A stretch of DNA of 10,510 nucleotides from Candidatus Nanogingivalis gingivitcus. Its GTDB lineage: Bacteria > Patescibacteriota > Saccharimonadia > Saccharimonadales > Saccharimonadaceae. A model generated the notes under the pieces. That model ran no database searches. It worked only from the letters and a program-made list of their open reading frames with translations, and was not told the origin of the DNA. The stretch spans positions 1 to 10,510 of the forward strand of contig NZ_PRLK01000014.1 of the NCBI RefSeq assembly GCF_004151455.1, written 5' to 3'. The position numbers and the translations under genes are program-made. Of this stretch, positions 6,191 through 10,510 are shown one piece after another. How positions within the stretch are numbered: position 1 is the stretch's first letter; the number at the start of each line of letters is the position of its first letter.

Positions 6191-8350
6191 TTACCTATCA
6201 AAAATCTCCTTAATTCTAGCTTTCCACTTATTTTTGGAATATTTGTCTTTTAATAATTCTTGAGAATTTTTAGCTAGCTTATACCTAAAATTACTATCTT
6301 TCATTTTTTCTATAGCTTTCAAATAGGTATCTACGTCTTTATAATCATCTATTAAAATACCTGTTTCATTATTAATTATAAAATCGCCCACACCTCCAAC
6401 ATTAGGTGCTATAATTGGCAAACCTTTTGTAGCTATTTCTAGTAAAATATTTGGCATACCATCAGAATTTGAAGTATATAAATATAAGTCATATTCGTTA
6501 GTAGGTATAGAATTTATACCGTTAAATACACCTTTATAATTTAAATTATTTTCTTTTATAAAGTCTAAATCGTAAAAATCTTCTAACGTGCCATAAACAT
6601 CAATAGTAAAATCACTAGAAATTCTCTTATTAATTTCTGCTAAAATTTCTGGCATTTTTTGATAGCAAATTCTACTTGCCCATAATATTTTAAGTTTTTC
6701 TTTATCTTTTTTTACTGGGGCAATAACTTTTTCTTCTACATATTGGTAATGTGTTTGGTGTTTATCTACAGTATAGCCATGTTCTTTAATCATTTTTTCT
6801 GGCATCAATGAGTTATCTGTTATAACTTTATATATAGAATTATATATCAACGGAATTTGCTCATGAATATAGCCACCAATTCTACCATACTCACTTATAT
6901 TTTCATTAAAGGCATATATATATATTTTAATATTTAAATATTCTAATAATTTTTTATACCTAAGTATAAAATTATAGCCAAACATAGAATTAGCAATAAT
7001 AAGTCTTTTAATATTATTTTGCACAATAAATGAAGCAAAAATATCTATTTGTTTTTCGTACCCTATATCTTCAGATATATCACTAAGTTTTACGAAATCA
7101 ATATCAGTACTTAATTTATTTTGCCAAGGAGAATCACTCCGTTCAGTTTGAACTAATGATATATGCCAATCTTTATTCTGTTTTGCCAGCTCATTAAAAG
7201 TGTTAATAAATAATTTATCTGCCCCGCCATGATTAAGCCATGGCAAAAATACTAGTGTATCTGGACATTTTTTCATTCCATTCACTAAACCTAGATACAT
7301 TTTAGCTGTTTTTTTATTGGGTAAATAATAAATAAAATGGTTCTTTAGAATATAATGATCAGGATATAATAATTTTTCTATTTTATTAATATCCTTCCAT
7401 TCCTTAACAAGATCATCTGGTAAAACTGGCAATTCTTCAGTATTTTTTTCTCTAGGTTCTTTTATTGTATTTCTAATTTTTTTATAAATTGAAAATTTAT
7501 TTGCAAATACTAATGTTTTATAGGTAAGATATTTAATTTTATTTTCAGAATTATTACCTTCTGCATCATGATGATCTCTAACATATTCTTCAATATCTTT
7601 AAAGCTCCACTCTGAAAGTTTTTTCTTTAAAATATCAAAATCGAAAAAATCGCTCTTAGATAAAACAGCTCTATTATTAACTTGTCCACTAAGTAATGAT
7701 GGTTTGGCTATAGGATCTCTTCTATAAAATAAAACTGTACCTTTAGCAATTTTATGTTTATATCCTTTAGCCATAGTATCTACATACCACTGCCAATCTT
7801 CATAGCCAAATGGGGGGATGTTTGCTCTTTGTTTAATATCTGAAAAAATGTCTTTATGAAGCATACAAGGAGATCCATAAACATTACTATCAAAAGCATA
7901 TAAAAATTCATCTTTTTCATTTAAATCTGTTAAATCTTCAAGTATAGTATTCCAACCACCAAAAGTGAGAATGTAGTTAAAATGCGCTATTGTATCCTTT
8001 TTACCTTTTACTTGATTATAAAAACTAATAAGCCAATTAGATGAATAAAGGTCATCAGCATCAGCAAAGGCTATATATTCACCTTTAGCTTTTTTTACAG
8101 AAAAAATTCTAGAAGAAGATAAATCACCAAAATTATTATTAAAAATTCTTATATTTTTATCATTTTCATAACGCTTAAAATATTCTTTAGTATATTCATC
8201 ACCATTATCTATATGAACAATAATTTCATAACTAATTTTTTCTTTTTCAAGTTCTTCTATAGCCTTAAAAGCTGATAATATTGTTTTATGCGCTAACAGC
8301 CCTTCATTATGGGCTGTAATTATTAATGATATATCTATTTTTTTACTCAT
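6191..8350 (-). CDS. Two-domain GT2-GT4 glycosyltransferase (paralogue A)
   Basis: This is a 719-aa soluble enzyme built like the product of 2849-5008. The N-terminal GT2 domain (about 6-215) opens ISLIITAHNEG, has FADADDLY with metal-binding Asp at 97-100, and PPFGYEDWQW with the ED pair at 184-185. The linker (about 220-355) ends in INKIEKLLYP, which is nearly the same in the paralogue. The C-terminal GT4 domain has LNHGGADK (372-379) and ILWASRICYQK (555-565), and shows D630-x7-E638 where most GT4 enzymes have E-x7-E. No signal peptide or membrane segment is evident. It lies 4 nt after the permease stop. No Shine-Dalgarno is evident before the ATG at 8350, so translation is probably coupled to the permease. 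The ATG is right because the GT2 core begins six residues in. Its role is likely assembly of the glycan exported by the neighbouring transporter; sugar specificity is unknown. Confidence 0.9.
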   Translation of the reverse strand: MSKKIDISLIITAHNEGLLAHKTILSAFKAIEELEKEKISYEIIVHIDNGDEYTKEYFKRYENDKNIRIFNNNFGDLSSSRIFSVKKAKGEYIAFADADDLYSSNWLISFYNQVKGKKDTIAHFNYILTFGGWNTILEDLTDLNEKDEFLYAFDSNVYGSPCMLHKDIFSDIKQRANIPPFGYEDWQWYVDTMAKGYKHKIAKGTVLFYRRDPIAKPSLLSGQVNNRAVLSKSDFFDFDILKKKLSEWSFKDIEEYVRDHHDAEGNNSENKIKYLTYKTLVFANKFSIYKKIRNTIKEPREKNTEELPVLPDDLVKEWKDINKIEKLLYPDHYILKNHFIYYLPNKKTAKMYLGLVNGMKKCPDTLVFLPWLNHGGADKLFINTFNELAKQNKDWHISLVQTERSDSPWQNKLSTDIDFVKLSDISEDIGYEKQIDIFASFIVQNNIKRLIIANSMFGYNFILRYKKLLEYLNIKIYIYAFNENISEYGRIGGYIHEQIPLIYNSIYKVITDNSLMPEKMIKEHGYTVDKHQTHYQYVEEKVIAPVKKDKEKLKILWASRICYQKMPEILAEINKRISSDFTIDVYGTLEDFYDLDFIKENNLNYKGVFNGINSIPTNEYDLYLYTSNSDGMPNILLEIATKGLPIIAPNVGGVGDFIINNETGILIDDYKDVDTYLKAIEKMKDSNFRYKLAKNSQELLKDKYSKNKWKARIKEIFDR

Positions 8351-8354
8351 AATA

Positions 8355-9176
8355 CTAAATCATTTCTGCAAATTTTTTACTATTTTTATTAAAGTATAAT
8401 GCACCAATTATTAATATAATTATTGTTATAATTATTGGCACTAATGAATACAATATTCCACCCATTCCCCATGTAGTCGGTGTAGTAACTGGAGCAATTA
8501 AGTTATGCCTGATATCCTGAATAATTTGAGCTACAGGGTTTAACATTATTATATTTTGTGCTGAAATACCAAAAACCTTAAAGTTAGCTACTTGTGATAA
8601 AGGATAGATTATTGGTACAGAATAAAATACTATTTGAAGAATAACTTCATATATATGTCCTATATCTCTAAATTTTACATATAAAGTAGAAAGGAATAAA
8701 GAAATACCTAAAGCTAAAACGAATAATTGTAAAAAATTCATAGGTAGCCATAATACTAGCCAGCTTAATTTAACACCTGTAAATATAGCAAATATTAATA
8801 CTACAATAATATTAATAAATAGACTAATTAAAGCGCTAAACATTGAAGACAATATTATTATATACTTAGGAAAATTAATTTTTCTAAGTATATCGCCACG
8901 TCCTACAATAGATTGCATACCAACAGTAGTAGCCTCTGTAAAAAAGCTCCATAATGATATACCTAGAAGTAAGACTATCGGATAAGTTGGAGTCCCATCA
9001 GTAAATTTAAGAAATTTAACAAAAACAACATACATTACTGCAAATAGCATTAATGGTTTTAAAACGGACCATAATACACCTAAAGCAGAACCTTGATATC
9101 TTAATTTAAAATCTGTTTTTACTAATTCATATAATAAAATACGATTTTTTTTATTAAAAAACTCCATAATTTTCAT
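8355..9176 (-). CDS. ABC-2 type polysaccharide/teichoic-acid export permease, Wzm/TagG type
   Basis: This 273-aa integral membrane protein forms the channel for the ATPase encoded at 5022-6185. Six hydrophobic segments lie at about 33-57, 65-82, 108-134, 137-166, 178-195 and 243-262. The N-terminal amphipathic stretch with FKLRYQGSALGVLWSVLKPL and the RDIGHI...PIIYPL...LNPV pattern are typical of ABC-2 polysaccharide export permeases, and the length is normal for them. It is the first gene of the minus-strand operon, with a 4-nt gap to the next gene. No Shine-Dalgarno precedes the ATG at 9176. An extended -10 box ends 6 nt upstream, so the mRNA may start at the ATG itself. A second in-frame ATG at 9167 is possible but also lacks a ribosome site. 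Confidence 0.92.
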   Translation of the reverse strand: MKIMEFFNKKNRILLYELVKTDFKLRYQGSALGVLWSVLKPLMLFAVMYVVFVKFLKFTDGTPTYPIVLLLGISLWSFFTEATTVGMQSIVGRGDILRKINFPKYIIILSSMFSALISLFINIIVVLIFAIFTGVKLSWLVLWLPMNFLQLFVLALGISLFLSTLYVKFRDIGHIYEVILQIVFYSVPIIYPLSQVANFKVFGISAQNIIMLNPVAQIIQDIRHNLIAPVTTPTTWGMGGILYSLVPIIITIIILIIGALYFNKNSKKFAEMI

Positions 9177-9182
9177 ATCTAT

Positions 9183-9191
9183 ATTATACCA
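9183..9191 (-). promoter_or_regulatory. Extended -10 promoter of the export operon, leaderless type
   Basis: Read on the minus strand, TGGTATAAT gives a perfect TATAAT at 9188-9183 preceded by TG one base away (extended -10). Six bases separate it from the ATG at 9176, so a start about 7 nt downstream falls on the A of the ATG. No good -35 is visible at 16-18 bp, which extended -10 promoters tolerate. Confidence 0.62.
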
Positions 9192-9228
9192 CGCTTATAG
9201 GGATATATTCTTATATATCTTTCTGTTG

Positions 9229-9234
9229 TATAAT
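9229..9234 (+). promoter_or_regulatory. -10 promoter box of the gtrB-like gene, leaderless type
   Basis: A perfect TATAAT lies 10 nt before the ATG at 9245, so transcription should begin about 0-4 nt before the start codon. No Shine-Dalgarno is present and no convincing -35 is seen. It mirrors the divergent promoter at 9183-9191 within a 68-bp spacer. Confidence 0.52.
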
Positions 9235-9244
9235 AATATTAATT

Positions 9245-10189
9245 ATGAAGAAAACAATCACAATTATGGTGCCAGCTTATAATGAATCTAAGGTATTACC
9301 TAAACTTTTTAAAAGACTTAATACATTATCAGTAAATAACCCAAAATATTCCTTTGAATTCCTGTTTATTAATGATGGCTCTAAAGATAATACTATGGAT
9401 CTAATTGTAGAAGAATCTAAAAGGAATAATCAAATTTCTTATGTTAATTTAAGCCGTAATTTTGGCAAAGAAAATGCTATGTTAGCTGGTTTTGACTATG
9501 CTGCTGGTGATGCACTAGTTATTATTGATGCCGACCTGCAAGATCCACCTGAACTTATACCTCAAATGATAAAATACTGGGAAGAGGGCTACGATGATGT
9601 TTATGCCAAAAGAGAATCTAGGGATGGTGAAACATGGCTTAAAAAATCAACTTCTCACTGGTTTTATTCAATACTTGATAAAATTTCAAATATTGAAATT
9701 CAACGAGATACTGGTGATTTTAGACTTCTAGATCGTAAAGCTATAGAAGCTTTAAAAGAATTGCGTGAATCAAACAGATACACTAAAGGGATGTTTTCTT
9801 GGGTTGGCTTTAATAAAAAAGAAATAACTTACAAAAGAGACCCTCGAGCAGCTGGTGAAACAAAATGGAACTATCGTAAATTATTTAATTTAGCTATTGA
9901 AGGAATTACTAGCTTTACTACTGCTCCACTAAGAATTTCAACTTATTTAGGTTTTATTATATCTACAGCCTCTTTTGTATGGATTAGTTATTTATTAATA
10001 AGACCTTTATTTGGTGTTCCAACTGGAGATGGTTATACCTCAATTATGGCAACTATTTTATTCCTTGGTGGAGTTCAATTACTCTCTATAGGTATTATTG
10101 GTGAATATATAGGTAGAATTTTTATTGAAACAAAAAATAGGCCTACATATTTAATTCAAGATTATAAAAAATATAAATCAAAAAAATAA
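9245..10189 (+). CDS. Polyprenyl-phosphate glycosyltransferase, GtrB/DPM1-like GT2 with two C-terminal membrane helices
   Basis: This 314-aa enzyme is expected to transfer a sugar from a nucleotide donor to undecaprenyl (polyprenyl) phosphate on the inner membrane face. The GT2 domain (about 4-225) has MVPAYNES (8-15), FINDGSKDNT (41-50), LSRNFGKENAM (69-79) and DADLQDPPE (95-103) with the metal-binding DxD. The stretch about 197-211 carries RDPRAAGETKWNYRK, close to the conserved RxxGxSKY region of the DPM1/GtrB family. Two membrane helices at about 232-252 and 266-290 match the GtrB layout, and the length is typical. It overlaps the GtrA-like gene by 1 nt (TAATG), the usual pairing of this family. 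In such systems the lipid-linked sugar is flipped and used outside to decorate wall or surface glycan. The sugar is not predictable. The ATG at 9245 has no ribosome site, and the promoter box sits 10 nt upstream. Confidence 0.93.
   Translation: MKKTITIMVPAYNESKVLPKLFKRLNTLSVNNPKYSFEFLFINDGSKDNTMDLIVEESKRNNQISYVNLSRNFGKENAMLAGFDYAAGDALVIIDADLQDPPELIPQMIKYWEEGYDDVYAKRESRDGETWLKKSTSHWFYSILDKISNIEIQRDTGDFRLLDRKAIEALKELRESNRYTKGMFSWVGFNKKEITYKRDPRAAGETKWNYRKLFNLAIEGITSFTTAPLRISTYLGFIISTASFVWISYLLIRPLFGVPTGDGYTSIMATILFLGGVQLLSIGIIGEYIGRIFIETKNRPTYLIQDYKKYKSKK
10180..10186 (+). other. A7 run in -1 slippery phase at the gtrB/gtrA junction
   Basis: The last sense codons of the GtrB-like gene are TCA AAA AAA, so the seven A bases are phased A-AAA-AAA, the classic -1 slippery arrangement. 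They directly precede the TAATG overlap. A -1 shift here reads ATA then ATG and enters the GtrA frame without a stop. A7 runs are common in AT-rich DNA, so function is unproven. Confidence 0.3.
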
Positions 10190-10510
10190 TGAAAAAATTA
10201 CAGTCATTTTTTAAAAATCAAAAAATTAAGTTTGCTACTATTGGAGCTTTTAATACTGCCTTAGATTTTGCTATACTTTTTAGTCTTAAAGCTTTAGGTA
10301 TAAATGTCGTATTTTCTAATATAGTATCAACAGGTGTAACTTTTATTCTTTCTTTTATTCTTAATAAAAAGATAACATTTAATAGTACTAACAAAACAAA
10401 ACAAGAAAACATAAAGGAATTTCTTTCATTCACAATAATAACTTTATTTGGATTATGGGTAATTCAAACTTTAGTTATTTACATTATAACTTCTATTTTA
10501 TCTAATATTT
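10189..10510 (+). CDS. GtrA-family membrane protein, 3' end outside the window
   Basis: The visible 107 codons, cut by the window edge, match the GtrA family of small multi-helix membrane proteins, proposed to help move or present polyprenyl-linked sugar for glycosylation outside the membrane. After a short basic start comes IKFATIGAFNTALDF (13-27), the family's opening helix motif. Two more hydrophobic stretches follow: one at about 39-58, ended by ILNKKITF (57-64), a recognisable GtrA element, and one at about 80-105. Family members are usually about 120-150 aa, so most of the protein is seen. The ATG overlaps the stop of the GtrB-like gene (TAATG) and has no Shine-Dalgarno of its own, so translation probably depends on termination of the upstream gene. 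Confidence 0.88.
   Translation, partial: MKKLQSFFKNQKIKFATIGAFNTALDFAILFSLKALGINVVFSNIVSTGVTFILSFILNKKITFNSTNKTKQENIKEFLSFTIITLFGLWVIQTLVIYIITSILSNI

Noticed and set aside
5866..6213. Plus-strand open frame of 115 codons over the ATPase gene
   Set aside because: It is antisense to the Walker A region of a well-supported ATPase, which explains the sequence.
10218..10433. Minus-strand open frame of 71 codons
   Set aside because: It is antisense to the GtrA-family gene, whose motifs are clear on the plus strand.
1..10510. Mycoplasma-like origin because of low GC
   Set aside because: Tryptophan is TGG and there is no in-frame TGA; the genes point to a walled or epibiotic bacterium with glycan export.

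Overview
This window is a strongly AT-rich, gene-dense bacterial segment holding eight protein-coding genes: seven complete, plus one cut by the right edge. All seven complete genes stop at TAA or TAG and none contains an in-frame TGA, so a UGA-as-glycine or UGA-as-tryptophan code is unlikely. The best taxonomic guess is a small-genome candidate-phyla bacterium, most likely a low-GC Saccharibacteria (TM7) relative. The reasons are the secreted lysozyme-like domain type shared with actinobacteria and TM7, the tight gene packing, the mixed leaderless and Shine-Dalgarno starts, and cysteine-paired secreted domains. This placement is an inference, not a proof.

Layout. Left part (79-2800, + strand): a membrane-anchored protein with a short extracytoplasmic domain overlaps a large secreted protein. 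The large protein has a signal peptide, a lysozyme/transglycosylase-like domain and three ricin-type beta-trefoil lectin units; units 1 and 3 are encoded by a perfect 372-nt direct repeat. A long hairpin at 2803-2839 separates this pair from the next block and should terminate transcription from both sides.

Middle part (9176 down to 2849, - strand): a four-gene operon with gaps of 4, 5 and 13 nt. In transcription order it encodes an ABC-2 polysaccharide-export permease (Wzm/TagG type), a two-domain GT2-GT4 glycosyltransferase, the partner ATPase with a Wzt-like C-terminal extension, and a second GT2-GT4 glycosyltransferase. The two glycosyltransferases are both 719 aa and clearly paralogous.

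Right part (9245-10510, + strand), divergent from the export operon across a 68-bp spacer: a membrane-anchored polyprenyl-phosphate glycosyltransferase (GtrB/DPM1-like) overlaps the start of a GtrA-family membrane protein.

How it fits together (inference): the fused glycosyltransferases build a cytoplasmic lipid-linked glycan, the ABC pair exports it, and the GtrB/GtrA pair supplies lipid-linked sugar for decoration outside the membrane. The neighbouring lectin/lysozyme-like protein would act at the cell surface or on a host-cell wall. No RNA gene, CRISPR array, insertion sequence or intergenic stretch above 300 bases was seen. The most distinctive observations are the perfect in-gene repeat, the interleaved glycosyltransferase paralogues, the divergent leaderless-type promoters and a correctly phased A7 slippery run at the gtrB/gtrA junction.
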